The notes: a model not told the origin generated them from the letters alone. A stretch of DNA of 64,000 bases from Pseudooceanicola marinus (GCF_020177265.1 NZ_JAIVMC010000004.1:124001-188000); one strand, 5' to 3'; shown: positions 16,602 through 25,266, counted from the stretch's first letter. Translations and numbers: made by a program.

Positions 16602-18056
16602 ATGCAGATGCCAGCGCCCGATGCGGCGGTCCTGTCGAAGAAACCCGCGCTGGTGGCGCGTCTGCGCAAGGTGCTGCCCGCGCAGGCCGTCATCGACGAC
16701 CCGGCCGAGACCCGCGCCTATGAATGCGACGCCCTGACGGCCTATCGCTGCCCGCCCCTCTGCGCCGTGCTGCCCAGCTCCACCGAGGAAGTCGCGGCGG
16801 TGCTGAGGATCTGTCACGAGATGGGGGTTCCGGTGGTGCCGCGCGGCGCGGGCACCTCGCTGGCGGGCGGGGCCCTGCCCACGGCGGATTGCGTGATCCT
16901 GGGCGTGGCGCGGATGAACGCGGTGCTGGAAACCGATTATGCCAACCGGTTCATCCGGGTGCAGACCGGGCGCACCAACCTGTCCGTTTCGGGCGCGGTG
17001 GAGGCCGACGGGTTCTTCTACGCCCCCGACCCCTCCAGCCAGCTGGCCTGTGCCATCGCCGGCAACATCGCCATGAACTCCGGCGGGGCGCATTGCCTGA
17101 AATACGGGGTGACGACGAACAACCTGCTGGGTGTCACGATGGTCACCATGGAGGGCGAGGTGATCGAGTTGGGCGGCGCGCATCTGGACGCCGCCGGGCT
17201 GGACCTGCTGGGCCTCGTCTGCGGGTCCGAGGGGCAGCTGGGCGTGGTGACGGAGGCGACGCTGCGCATCCTCGCGAAACCCGAGGGCGCGCGGCCGGTG
17301 CTGATCGGCTACGACAGCCTGGAGGTGGCGGGCCAATGCGTCAGCGACATCATCGAGGCGGGCGTGCTGCCCGTGGCGATCGAGTTCATGGACCGCCCCT
17401 GCATCCGCGCCACAGATGCCTTCTCCGGCGCGGGCTATCCCGATTGCGAGGCCTTGCTGATCGTCGAGGTCGAGGGATCGGGGGCCGAGATTGCCGAGCA
17501 GCTGGAGATCATCACAGCCATCGCCCGCCGCCACGATCCGGTGGAGCTGCGCGAAAGCGGCTCGGCCGAGGAAAGCGCGCGGATCTGGCTGGGGCGCAAG
17601 TCGGCCTTCGGCGCCATGGGGCAGATCAACGATTATATGTGCCTGGACGGCACGATCCCGGTGACCGAACTGCCCCGCGTGCTGGGCCGTATTGGCGAGT
17701 TGAGCCGCGAGTACGGTCTCGACGTGGCCAATGTCTTTCACGCGGGCGACGGCAACATGCACCCTCTGATCCTGTTCAACGCCAACCAGGAAGGCCAGCT
17801 GGAGCTGTGCGAGGCCCTGGGGGCCGAGATCCTGAAGCTCTGTGTCGAGGTCGGCGGCTGCCTGACCGGTGAACATGGGGTGGGCATCGAGAAACGCGAC
17901 CTGATGGGCCACCAGTATCGCCCGGCCGATCTGGAGGCGCAGATGCGGGTGAAGGATGTCTTCGACGGCAAGTGGCTGCTGAACCCGGCCAAGGTGTTCC
18001 CGCTGGAGGTCTCGGCCTCGCGCCGGGCAGGGGGCCTTGCCCCCCGGGTCGCCTGA
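16602..18056 (+). CDS. glcD: Glycolate oxidase subunit GlcD
   Basis: A 484-residue FAD-linked oxidase that oxidises glycolate (and D-lactate) to glyoxylate within the membrane-associated GlcDEF complex. The FAD-binding PCMH segment contains VPRGAGTSLAGGALP (around residue 80) and PDPSSQLACAIAGNIAMNSG. The C-terminal domain has NVFHAGDGNMHPL and GEHGVGIEKRDLM, both characteristic. A GGGGAGGAG ribosome site precedes the ATG. The last dozen codons (RRAGGLAPRVA) are encoded by a dispersed repeat element that overlaps the 3' end, so the native C-terminus has probably been altered. It is followed by glcE and glcF. Confidence 0.95.
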   Translation: MQMPAPDAAVLSKKPALVARLRKVLPAQAVIDDPAETRAYECDALTAYRCPPLCAVLPSSTEEVAAVLRICHEMGVPVVPRGAGTSLAGGALPTADCVILGVARMNAVLETDYANRFIRVQTGRTNLSVSGAVEADGFFYAPDPSSQLACAIAGNIAMNSGGAHCLKYGVTTNNLLGVTMVTMEGEVIELGGAHLDAAGLDLLGLVCGSEGQLGVVTEATLRILAKPEGARPVLIGYDSLEVAGQCVSDIIEAGVLPVAIEFMDRPCIRATDAFSGAGYPDCEALLIVEVEGSGAEIAEQLEIITAIARRHDPVELRESGSAEESARIWLGRKSAFGAMGQINDYMCLDGTIPVTELPRVLGRIGELSREYGLDVANVFHAGDGNMHPLILFNANQEGQLELCEALGAEILKLCVEVGGCLTGEHGVGIEKRDLMGHQYRPADLEAQMRVKDVFDGKWLLNPAKVFPLEVSASRRAGGLAPRVA

Positions 18057-18083
18057 CGGCGCCCCTCCCCCCAGAGTATTTGG
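18030..18083 (+). repeat. Dispersed two-hairpin element, copy A (overlaps end of glcD)
   Basis: Hairpin 1 is GGGGGC (18030-18035) with GCCCCC (18039-18044). Hairpin 2 spans about 18046-18064 with a CGCC/GGCG core. The tail CTCCCCCCAGAGTATTTGG follows. The first part lies inside glcD codons; related copies are at 22959, 29465 and 35457. Confidence 0.7.
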
Positions 18084-18099
18084 CCCCCAGAGTATTTGG
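18068..18099 (+). repeat. Perfect tandem duplication of a 16-nt unit
   Basis: CCCCCAGAGTATTTGG at 18068-18083 is repeated exactly at 18084-18099. It duplicates the tail of repeat copy A, and the second unit places GGAG just before the glcE start. Confidence 0.9.
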
Positions 18100-18108
18100 A
18101 GCTTTCGG

Positions 18109-19239
18109 ATGATGAGACCCGGGACGGAGACCGAACTGGCCGAGCTGCTGCGGGCCGCCCGCGCGCCGCTGGCGGTGCGGGGCGGGGGCACGCGGGGGGT
18201 GCCCCTGGCGGGCGAGGTGCTGGAGACCGGCGGGCTGTCGGGCGTGCGTCTTTACGAGCCGGGCGCGCTGACGCTGGTGATGGGGGCGGGGACGCCCCTG
18301 GCCGAGGTCGAGGCGCTGCTGGCCGAAAAGGGCCAGCGCCTGGCCTTCGAGCCGATGGATCACCGCGCGCTTCTGGGCACCGGGGGGGAGCCGACCATCG
18401 GGGGCGTGGTGGCCGCCAATGTCTCGGGGCCGCGCCGGGTGCAGGTCGGCGCCTGCCGCGATCACCTGCTGGGGGTGCGGTTTGTCTCCGGTGCCGGTGA
18501 GGTCGTGTCGAACGGCGGGCGAGTGATGAAGAACGTCACCGGCTATGACCTGGTGAAGCTGCTGGCGGGCAGCTGGGGGACGCTGGGCGTGTTGACCGAG
18601 GTCAGCCTGAAGGTGCTGGCCCGGCCCCAGGCGGAGGCCACGCTGGTGCGCGCGGGGCAGGGGGTGGCGCAGGCCGTTACCGACATGTGCCGCGCCATGG
18701 GCACCCCCTATGACGTCAGCGGTGCCGGGTGGGCCGGGGGCCAGACGCGGTTGCGGGTCGAGGGGCTGGCCGGTTCGGTCGCCTATCGCGCAGGCGCCCT
18801 GAACACGGCCCTGGGCGGCGGCTGGGACGTGGTCGAGGGCGCGGAGAGCGCGGCCCTGTGGCAGGCCTTGCGCGACGTTTCGCCCTTCGCCGGGCAGCCG
18901 GGCGCGGTCTGGAAGCTGTCGGTGAAACCCACCGAGGCGCCGGGGCTGCTGGAGCGGCTGTCGGGCGCGGGGGTGGATCATGAGGCCCTGCTGGACTGGT
19001 CCGGCGGGTTGATCTGGCTGCGCGTGCCGGAAGAGGGCGACGCGGGCGCCGCCGCGATCCGCGCCGAATGCGCCACGCGGGGCGGTCATGCCACGCTGAT
19101 CCGCGCAGGCGAGGCCCTGCGCGCGCAGGTGCCGATGTTCCAGCCGCGCCCGGCGCCGATTGCCCGGCTGGAGGCCGGCCTGCGGGCGAAGTTCGACCCC
19201 AGGGGCCTCCTCAATCCCGGCCTGATGGAAGGGGCCTGA
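18109..19239 (+). CDS. glcE: Glycolate oxidase subunit GlcE
   Basis: A 376-residue FAD-binding subunit of the glycolate oxidase complex. It shows the truncated FAD_binding_4 pattern of GlcE: VRGGGTRG, GGEPTIGGVVAANVSGPRR, then GGRVMKNVTGYDLVKLLAGS. It lacks the large C-terminal domain of GlcD. The start is the first of two adjacent ATG codons after TTTGGAGCTTTCGG. Its ribosome site is formed by the 16-nt duplication upstream. glcF begins two bases past its stop. Confidence 0.93.
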   Translation: MMRPGTETELAELLRAARAPLAVRGGGTRGVPLAGEVLETGGLSGVRLYEPGALTLVMGAGTPLAEVEALLAEKGQRLAFEPMDHRALLGTGGEPTIGGVVAANVSGPRRVQVGACRDHLLGVRFVSGAGEVVSNGGRVMKNVTGYDLVKLLAGSWGTLGVLTEVSLKVLARPQAEATLVRAGQGVAQAVTDMCRAMGTPYDVSGAGWAGGQTRLRVEGLAGSVAYRAGALNTALGGGWDVVEGAESAALWQALRDVSPFAGQPGAVWKLSVKPTEAPGLLERLSGAGVDHEALLDWSGGLIWLRVPEEGDAGAAAIRAECATRGGHATLIRAGEALRAQVPMFQPRPAPIARLEAGLRAKFDPRGLLNPGLMEGA

Positions 19240-19240
19240 C

Positions 19241-20611
19241 ATGCAGACCAACTTCACCCCCGAACAGCTGGAAGACCCCGGTACGGCTACCGCCAACAAG
19301 ATCCTGCGCGCCTGCGTGCATTGCGGGTTCTGCACCGCCACCTGTCCCACCTACCAGATGCTGGGCGACGAGCTGGACAGCCCGCGGGGCCGCATCTACC
19401 TGATCAAGGACATGTTGGAGAACGAGCGGGTGCCGGACGCCAAGACGGTCAAGCATATCGACCGGTGCCTGTCCTGCCTCGCCTGCATGACCACCTGTCC
19501 CTCGGGCGTGCATTACATGCATCTGGTGGACCATGCCCGCGCCTATATCGAAACCCACTACCGCCGCCCCTGGCATGACCGCGCCTTGCGGGCCCTGCTT
19601 GCGCGCATCCTGCCCTATCCGGGGCGCTTCCGCCTGGCGATGATGGGGGCGAAGATCGCCCGGCCCTTCCGCCGGCTGATCCCCGATGCCCGCCTGCGCG
19701 CCATGCTGGAGATGGCACCGCGCCACCTGCCGCCCGTCTCGCCCAACGACCGGCCGCAGACCTTCGCGCCATCCGCGCCGCGCCGGATGCGCGTGGCGCT
19801 GATGACCGGCTGTGCGCAGCGCGCGCTGAACACCGACATCAACGATGCCACCATTCGCCTGCTGCGCCGTCTGGGCGTCGAGGTGGTGGTGGCGAAAGGC
19901 GCCGGCTGCTGCGGCGCGCTGACCCATCACATGGGCCGCGAAGACGACAGCCACGCTGCCGCCGAGGCCAATATCCGCGCCTGGGAGGCGGAGATGGAGG
20001 GCGAGGGCCTGGACGCCATCGTCATCAACACCTCCGGCTGCGGCACCACGGTGAAGGACTACGGCCATATGTTCCGGGACAGCGACATTGCGGGCCCGGC
20101 GGAGAAGGTCGCGGGCCTTGCGATGGACATCACCGAGCTGCTGGCCAAACTGGATCTGCCCGAAGTCGCCCCTGATCACCCCGCGCGGGGAATGCGCGTG
20201 GCCTATCACGCCGCCTGTTCACTGCAACACGGCCAGAAGGTGACCGACCCGCCCAAGGCCCTGCTGAAGGCCGCCGGCTTCGAGGTGCTTCTGCCCGCCG
20301 ATGCGCATCTGTGCTGCGGCTCCGCGGGCACCTACAACCTGATGCAGCCCGGGATCTCGGGCCAGCTGAAGGCGCGCAAGGTCGACACGCTGGAGGCGCT
20401 GAGCCCGCAGGTGATCGCCGCGGGCAACATCGGCTGCATGATGCAGATCGGATCGGGGACGGGGGTGCCGGTGGTGCATTCGGTGGAACTGCTGGACTGG
20501 GCCACGGGCGGGCCGGTGCCGCCCTCGCTGTCGGGGGATCCGCTGCCGCAGCCCCGTTCGGTGTCTGGTGCGACGCCCGATGTGATGCCGGTGCCGAACC
20601 TGCGCGATTAA
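19241..20611 (+). CDS. glcF: Glycolate oxidase iron-sulfur subunit GlcF
   Basis: A 456-residue electron-transfer subunit passing electrons from the flavoprotein to the respiratory chain. Two 4Fe-4S motifs are visible, CVHCGFCTATCPTYQ (near residue 26) and CLSCLACMTTCPSG (near residue 77). Two CCG domains follow, with GCCGALTHHMG and HLCCGSAGTYNL. The order D-E-F and the tight spacing mark a single operon. No glcC regulator or malate synthase gene is present in the window. Confidence 0.95.
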   Translation: MQTNFTPEQLEDPGTATANKILRACVHCGFCTATCPTYQMLGDELDSPRGRIYLIKDMLENERVPDAKTVKHIDRCLSCLACMTTCPSGVHYMHLVDHARAYIETHYRRPWHDRALRALLARILPYPGRFRLAMMGAKIARPFRRLIPDARLRAMLEMAPRHLPPVSPNDRPQTFAPSAPRRMRVALMTGCAQRALNTDINDATIRLLRRLGVEVVVAKGAGCCGALTHHMGREDDSHAAAEANIRAWEAEMEGEGLDAIVINTSGCGTTVKDYGHMFRDSDIAGPAEKVAGLAMDITELLAKLDLPEVAPDHPARGMRVAYHAACSLQHGQKVTDPPKALLKAAGFEVLLPADAHLCCGSAGTYNLMQPGISGQLKARKVDTLEALSPQVIAAGNIGCMMQIGSGTGVPVVHSVELLDWATGGPVPPSLSGDPLPQPRSVSGATPDVMPVPNLRD

Positions 20612-20679
20612 ATCCCGTCTTCGCCCAAATTTGGCCCGAAGCGGCAGGCAGTGTAGGGCGGCAAGACCCCGGAGACCCA

Positions 20680-21546
20680 ATGCCCCGCCCCCACGCCCGT
20701 ACCCCGCGCCGATCGCGCCTTCGCTCAGCCCTGCTTGGCCTTCTGGCGCCCATCCTGGTCAGTGGCCCGATGCTGGCGCAGCCCGACGATTCGGCGCTGC
20801 AGCGTCTGGATACCGGCGACGCGGGGCGCGGCTGGGAAGCCGTGGGGCGGCTCGATATCGGCGGCAAGGGATTCTGCACCGGGGCTCTGGTGGCGCCCGA
20901 CCTGGTGCTGACGGCGGCGCATTGCCTCTACGAACGCGGCAGCGGCGCGCGCATCGACCCCGGCCAGATCGAGTTCCTGGCGGGCATGCGCAACGGCCGC
21001 GCCAGCGCCTATCGGCAGGTGCGTCGCGCGGTCACCCATCCCGACTACGTCTACCAGGCCGCCGTCTCCGCCGACCGGGTGCGCAACGACCTGGCCCTGT
21101 TGGAGCTGTACCAGCCCATTCGCAACACCACCGTCATCCCCTTCCAGACCGACATGCGACCCGCCGCCGGGGACAAGGTGGGCATCGTCTCCTACGCCCA
21201 TGACCGGGCCGAGGCGCCGTCGTTGCAGGAAATCTGCGGCGTGATCGCGCGTCAGGGCGGGGTTCTGGTCACGTCGTGCAACGTCGACTACGGCAGCTCC
21301 GGCGCGCCGATCTTCTCCTTTGCCAGCGGCGTGCCCCGCATCGTCTCGGTGGTTTCGGCCAAGGCTGAGGTCGACGGCGGGCCAGTGGCCCTGGGGACCG
21401 AGCTGGAAACCCCGCTGTCGGTGCTGAAGGCCGAACTGGCCGCCGGCCAGGGCTACGGGCTGGAGCCCGCGCCGCGGGCCAATCGTGTCACCGTCGGCGG
21501 CGGGCGCGAGGATATCGGTGCGAAATTCATCCGCCCCGGCGACTGA
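20680..21546 (+). CDS. Trypsin-like serine protease (S1 family)
   Basis: A 288-residue exported peptidase. A signal peptide covers about residues 1-33 (basic N-region, LLGLLAPILVSGPMLAQ). The catalytic triad is readable: His81 in LTAAHC, Asp137 in RNDLALLEL and Ser207 in YGSSGAP (the GDSGGP position). Cysteine pairs around the His and Ser sites could form disulfides, fitting a periplasmic location. The start is the ATG after GGAGACCCA; in-frame sequence upstream overlaps glcF and is not protein-like. Substrate unknown. Confidence 0.9.
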   Translation: MPRPHARTPRRSRLRSALLGLLAPILVSGPMLAQPDDSALQRLDTGDAGRGWEAVGRLDIGGKGFCTGALVAPDLVLTAAHCLYERGSGARIDPGQIEFLAGMRNGRASAYRQVRRAVTHPDYVYQAAVSADRVRNDLALLELYQPIRNTTVIPFQTDMRPAAGDKVGIVSYAHDRAEAPSLQEICGVIARQGGVLVTSCNVDYGSSGAPIFSFASGVPRIVSVVSAKAEVDGGPVALGTELETPLSVLKAELAAGQGYGLEPAPRANRVTVGGGREDIGAKFIRPGD

Positions 21547-21566
21547 GGCGGACCCTCGCCCACCCT

Positions 21567-21595
21567 CTTGAAATCGCGAAAACGCCTTCCCAGAT
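21567..21595 (+). promoter_or_regulatory. RpoH (heat-shock sigma)-type promoter of hsp20
   Basis: CTTGAAA at 21567-21573, a 15-bp spacer and CCCAGAT at 21589-21595 closely fit the heat-shock consensus CTTGAAA-N13-15-CCCCATnT. A ~90-nt leader to the start codon follows. Confidence 0.65.
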
Positions 21596-21601
21596 CAGGG
21601 A

Positions 21602-21690
21602 TACGGGACGCCAGACGGGTCCCGAAAGACCGGCTCGTCCCCGTGGGAGGGCCACCAGACATAGTTATCGCTTCGAGAAGGATGACAGAC
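21602..21690 (+). promoter_or_regulatory. ROSE-like RNA thermometer in the hsp20 leader
   Basis: Three successive hairpins can form: CGGGAC/GTCCCG (21604-21624); GGCTCGTCC with GGAGGGCC (21632-21653); and a small one at 21667-21683. In the last, ATCGCTT pairs with AAGGAT across a CGAG loop, leaving one bulged G. The U-Y-G-C-U opposite the Shine-Dalgarno AAGGA is the known ROSE signature: heat melts it and frees the ribosome site for the ATG at 21691. Confidence 0.68.
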
Positions 21691-22155
21691 ATGCGTAACT
21701 TCGATCTTGCGCCGCTTTACCGTGCCACCGTTGGCTTCGATCAACTGGCCGACATGATGGATCGCGTGCTGACCAATGACGGCGCCCAATCCACCTATCC
21801 CCCCTACAACATTGAAAAAACCGCCGATGATGCCTACCGCATCTCGATCGCCGTCGCCGGCTTTGCCGAAGACGAGCTGACGGTCGAGGTGAAGGACCGC
21901 GCGCTGGTCGTCTCTGCCCGCAAGGCGGAGGAAAACGACAGCCGCACCTACCTGCATCGCGGCATCGCCACCCGCGCCTTCGAACGCCGCTTCCAGCTGG
22001 CGGACCATGTCCAGGTGACAGGGGCCACCCATACCGATGGTATGCTCCACATCGACCTGGTGCGCGAAGTGCCCGAAGCACTGAAGCCGCGCCGGATCGA
22101 GATCGCCCGTGGCAATACCGTGAACCACCGCGCGATCGCCGCACAGGACGCCTGA
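21691..22155 (+). CDS. Small heat-shock protein, Hsp20/IbpA family
   Basis: A 154-residue alpha-crystallin-type holdase that keeps unfolded proteins soluble in the cytoplasm. The N-terminus MRNFDLAPLYRATVGFD matches the IbpA/HspH class. The crystallin domain runs from about YPPYNIEKTADDAYRI to VPEALKPRRIEI, with AFERRFQLADHV inside. I choose the ATG at 21691 (AAGG nine bases upstream, and the family's standard N-terminus) over ATG 21682, which sits directly on that ribosome site. RpoH-like promoter, thermometer and terminator make it a complete heat-controlled unit. Confidence 0.93.
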   Translation: MRNFDLAPLYRATVGFDQLADMMDRVLTNDGAQSTYPPYNIEKTADDAYRISIAVAGFAEDELTVEVKDRALVVSARKAEENDSRTYLHRGIATRAFERRFQLADHVQVTGATHTDGMLHIDLVREVPEALKPRRIEIARGNTVNHRAIAAQDA

Positions 22156-22211
22156 TACCCTCGGGCCCTGTAGTTCCGGGAATGAGAGCGCCTGGGACTT
22201 ACCTCAGTCGG

Positions 22212-22249
22212 GCGCGGCCTCCATCCGGGGGTCGCGCCTTCTGTGTTTG
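22212..22249 (+). terminator. Rho-independent terminator of hsp20
   Basis: A 12-bp stem (22212-22223 with 22228-22239, two G-T pairs) with an ATCC loop is followed by ttctgtgttt. It lies 56 bases past the hsp20 stop and just before the convergent VOC gene. Confidence 0.7.
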
Positions 22250-22254
22250 CGATG

Positions 22255-22890
22255 TCAGCCCAAAACCACTTCGCCCGACGGCCCGGTGAGGCGGGCGGTG
22301 AGGGCGGGGGTATCCGAGACCGCCCAGCGGACCCGCTCATCCTGCAGGATCGGCGCCAGCAGGGTCTCGGCCTGGGCGGCGCGGGGGTGCGACAGCTCCA
22401 GCGCGGTCAGGGTGAACGCGCCACCGGGCATGGCGCGCGGCGGGATCGCCGCCTCGTCACATTCCCAGTCGAGGAAGGACGGAAAGACGCCCCCGAAGGG
22501 CAGGTGGCCGTCTTCGGGCACGGTGATCTTCCAGCGCAGATCGCCGCGTTGCTGCGCCAGTGCAGGGCCACAGGTCAGGGGCAGGGCGTCACGCCGGGCC
22601 ACCAACCCCGGCACCCGCACCAACCAGTGCGCTAGGCGCGGGCTGTCCGGCGGGTTGTCCAGCCCGAACCAGCGCGCGTGTCCCGGGTCCGGGGCCTCCG
22701 GATCCGGGGCGATCACCTCCAGGAAACTGGCCTCGCCCAGGCGCATGACCCGGTTGTGGGTGCCCATCAGGGGATGCTTGCCGCCCGCCGGCGGCAGGGC
22801 CACGCCCAGCCTCTCCTCGGTCCAGGCGAGGCCCGCCTCCAGCGTGCTGGCGGCGACCACGATATGATCCAGACGGCTGTCTGCCTGCAT
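22255..22890 (-). CDS. VOC family protein, glyoxalase-like (Glyoxalase_3 type)
   Basis: A 211-residue protein beginning SRLDHIVVAASTLEAGLAW and continuing VALPPAGGKHPLMGTHNRVMRLG, the opening pattern of the glyoxalase-like domain found in many alphaproteobacterial VOC proteins. The central part has FLEVIAPDPEAP. The start is the ATG after CTAGGGAGGAAGAC; 31 further in-frame codons upstream run into a repeat element and are not credible. No enzymatic role is established for this subgroup. It is convergent with hsp20 and separate from patB. Confidence 0.82.
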   Translation of the reverse strand: MQADSRLDHIVVAASTLEAGLAWTEERLGVALPPAGGKHPLMGTHNRVMRLGEASFLEVIAPDPEAPDPGHARWFGLDNPPDSPRLAHWLVRVPGLVARRDALPLTCGPALAQQRGDLRWKITVPEDGHLPFGGVFPSFLDWECDEAAIPPRAMPGGAFTLTALELSHPRAAQAETLLAPILQDERVRWAVSDTPALTARLTGPSGEVVLG

Positions 22891-22958
22891 GTCTTCCTCC
22901 CTAGGGCATGACCGCCGGTTCCGGGCGCTCCGCCCCTCTCTCCATTTGTTGGCCGGAC

Positions 22959-23008
22959 ATATCCCGGGGGGAATTGAGCCCATGAGGGCTCAAGGGGAGC
23001 AGAGCCCC
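22959..23008 (-). repeat. Dispersed two-hairpin element, copy B (downstream of patB)
   Basis: Read on the minus strand after the patB stop: a GGGGGCTC..CTCCCC hairpin, then a perfect 8-bp stem TTGAGCCC/GGGCTCAA (22974-22981 with 22986-22993), then CCCCCCGGGATAT. Same architecture as copies A, C and D. Confidence 0.7.
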
Positions 23009-23021
23009 CGCCCCCTCGCGA

Positions 23022-24203
23022 TCACTGCAAATCGGCGAAGGCGGCCTGCATCCGTGCCACGGCCTCTTCCACCCGCGCGCGCGGCGTGGCCAGGTTGAAC
23101 CGTTGGAAGTCGTCGCCGCCCAGACCGAAGACCGCGCCGTAGTTCACCGCGATCTTCGCCTCTTCCAGGATCCGCCGCTTCACCTCTGCCGGGTCCATGC
23201 CGGTGCCGGAGAAATCGACCCAGGCCAGGTAGGTGCCTTCCAGGCGCATTGATTTCAGCCCCGGGATCGCCTCGATGCCGGCATCGAAGACCTTCCGGTT
23301 GCCATCGAGGTAGTCGCACAGCGCATCGACCCACTCGGCCCCTTCGGGCGAATAGGCGGCGGTGGCCATGTGCAGCGCGAAGGAGTTGGGAGAGATGCCC
23401 AGGGCGCCCATCACCTTCTCGAACCGCCGGCGCAGGGCGGCGTCGTGGATGATGACATTGCCCACGTGCCCGCCGGCCAGGTTGAAGGTCTTGGTGGTGG
23501 CCGTCATCATCACCAGACGGTCGGCGATCTCGGGGCAGGCCACGGCCATGGGGATATGCTTTTGCCCGGGCATCACCAGGTCATGGTGGATCTCGTCCGA
23601 CACGACGATCAGGTCGTGGCGCTGCGCGAAGGCCGCCATGCCCTCCAGCTCCGCCTGGGTCCAGACGCGGCCGCCGGGGTTATGCGGCGAACAGAGCAGC
23701 AGCATTTTCTCGTTGCCGGTCATCTGCGCGTCGTAGGCATCGAAGTCGAGCGTGTAGTGCCCTTCGTCCAGCACCATCGGGCATTCCACCACCTTGCGGT
23801 CGGCGGCATTAATCACCCGGGCGAAGGCATGGTAGATCGGCGTGAACATCACGATCCCGTCGCCCGGCTCGGTAAAGGCCTGAAGGCAGAGGCCGGTGCC
23901 GTTGACCAGCCCATGGGTGGAGAAGATGGCGACCGGGTCCACCTCCCAGCCGTGGCGGTTCTGCATCCACCAGACGATCGCGTTCTTGTAGGCGGTGTCA
24001 TCCCCGAAATAGCCGAAGACGCCCTGGTCGACGAAATCGCGCAGCGCCTGGGTGACGCAGGCCGGCGGACGGAAATCCATGTCGGCCACCCACATCGGGA
24101 TGCCCTCGTCCGGGGACAGGCCGTAGTAGGTTTCCAGGTTGTCCCATTTCGCGGAATGGGTGCCGCGGCGGTCGATGATCTCGTCGAAATCGGGGGTCGT
24201 CAT
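23022..24203 (-). CDS. PatB/MalY-type PLP-dependent C-S lyase (cystathionine beta-lyase-like)
   Basis: A 393-residue fold-type I aminotransferase-like enzyme. It begins with the PatB pattern FDEIIDRRGTHSAKWD and PMWVADMDFRPP. It carries SPHNPGGRVWT, VVSDEIHHDLV and the PLP-binding Lys238 in TATTKTFNLAG. Members cleave the C-S bond of cystathionine or related thioethers to pyruvate, ammonia and a thiol. The ATG follows AAGGAGCCCCGC. It is divergent from the purine nucleoside phosphorylase gene with a 207-bp gap between. Confidence 0.9.
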   Translation of the reverse strand: MTTPDFDEIIDRRGTHSAKWDNLETYYGLSPDEGIPMWVADMDFRPPACVTQALRDFVDQGVFGYFGDDTAYKNAIVWWMQNRHGWEVDPVAIFSTHGLVNGTGLCLQAFTEPGDGIVMFTPIYHAFARVINAADRKVVECPMVLDEGHYTLDFDAYDAQMTGNEKMLLLCSPHNPGGRVWTQAELEGMAAFAQRHDLIVVSDEIHHDLVMPGQKHIPMAVACPEIADRLVMMTATTKTFNLAGGHVGNVIIHDAALRRRFEKVMGALGISPNSFALHMATAAYSPEGAEWVDALCDYLDGNRKVFDAGIEAIPGLKSMRLEGTYLAWVDFSGTGMDPAEVKRRILEEAKIAVNYGAVFGLGGDDFQRFNLATPRARVEEAVARMQAAFADLQ

Positions 24204-24410
24204 GCGGGGCTCCTTTGCGTCGAAGCCGACGCTAGCGTCTCGGGTCCTCGGTGCAAGGCGATTCCGGCAGGATGGTGGACCGTCCCTGTGCAGTGGCGCG
24301 AAGCCGGGCGGCTGTCGCATCGGCAGGGCTTGCCCGAGGCGGGCCAGGCCGCTACCGGGGAAGGAACGGCCCGCAGGCGCGGGCACCCGACAGACAGCAG
24401 AGGATCCACC

Positions 24411-25229
24411 ATGACAGCCCCCAGCATCGAGACCCTTGTCGAGACGATCCGCGCCCGGGCGGGCGACGCCCCGGTGGAAATGGCGATGATCCTCGGCTCG
24501 GGCCTGGGCCCGCTGGCCGATGAGGTCGAGGGCACGCATATCCCCTATACCGACCTGCCGGGCTTTCCCCATTCCGGCGTCTCCGGCCATTCCGCCGAGC
24601 TGGTCATCGGCACCCTGCACGGCATGCGCGTCGCGGTGATGAGCGGGCGGGAGCACTACTACGAGAACGGTCGTTCGGACGCGATGCGCCTGCCGCTGGA
24701 GGTGATGAAAGAACTGGGCGCCAAGGCGCTGCTGGTGACCAACGCCTGCGGCAGCTTCCGCGGTGACATTCCGCCGGGCGACCTGATGATCATCGCCGAT
24801 CACATCAACTACTCGGGTCTGAACCCGCTGATCGGCGAGCCCACCGATGCGCGTTTCGTCAACATGACCGATGCCTACGATCCCGCCATCCGCGCCGCCA
24901 TCGAGGAGGCGGCCCAGGCCCAGGGCATCGATATCAAGTCGGGCGTCTATTCCTGGTATTCCGGTCCCTCCTTCGAAACGCCGGCCGAGATCCGCATGCT
25001 GAAGATGCTGGGCGCCGATACCGTCGGCATGTCCACCGTTCCCGAGGTCATCCTGGGCCGCTTCCTGGGCCTGCGCTGTGCCGCCGTCAGCGTGGTGACC
25101 AACATGGCCGCGGGCCTGTCGGACGAGAATATCAGCCACGAGCACACCAAGAACAGCGCCCCCATTGGCGCGGCCAAGCTGAAGGGCATCATCGCCCGGC
25201 TGCTGCCCGGGCTGACCGGGACGCTCTGA
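24411..25229 (+). CDS. Purine-nucleoside phosphorylase, trimeric class
   Basis: A 272-residue PNP/MTAP-family enzyme that splits purine (deoxy)nucleosides with phosphate in nucleoside salvage. Motifs are MILGSGLGPLADEVEG (phosphate loop), MSGREHYYENG (ribose/phosphate site), LLVTNACGS, GPSFETPAEIRM, GMSTVPEVI and VVTNMAAGLS, where the Asn contacts the base. This is the hexa/trimer-forming PunA/XapA class rather than E. coli DeoD. The start ATG follows CAGAGGATCCACC. No other nucleoside genes are adjacent. Confidence 0.93.
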   Translation: MTAPSIETLVETIRARAGDAPVEMAMILGSGLGPLADEVEGTHIPYTDLPGFPHSGVSGHSAELVIGTLHGMRVAVMSGREHYYENGRSDAMRLPLEVMKELGAKALLVTNACGSFRGDIPPGDLMIIADHINYSGLNPLIGEPTDARFVNMTDAYDPAIRAAIEEAAQAQGIDIKSGVYSWYSGPSFETPAEIRMLKMLGADTVGMSTVPEVILGRFLGLRCAAVSVVTNMAAGLSDENISHEHTKNSAPIGAAKLKGIIARLLPGLTGTL

Positions 25230-25266
25230 CGCTGCGGAAGGGGCTCTCGGGGGCGTGCCTTGCCAT

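Noticed and set aside
15726-18191. An 821-codon minus-strand frame joining DUF599 with sequence antisense to glcD
   Set aside because: Only the last 245 codons are protein-like (DUF599). The rest is the shadow of glcD, and a well-placed ATG with a ribosome site starts DUF599.
24204-24410. Possible cobalamin or purine riboswitch between patB and the PNP gene
   Set aside because: The gap is GC-rich with several possible stems, but I could not find the conserved cores of either class.
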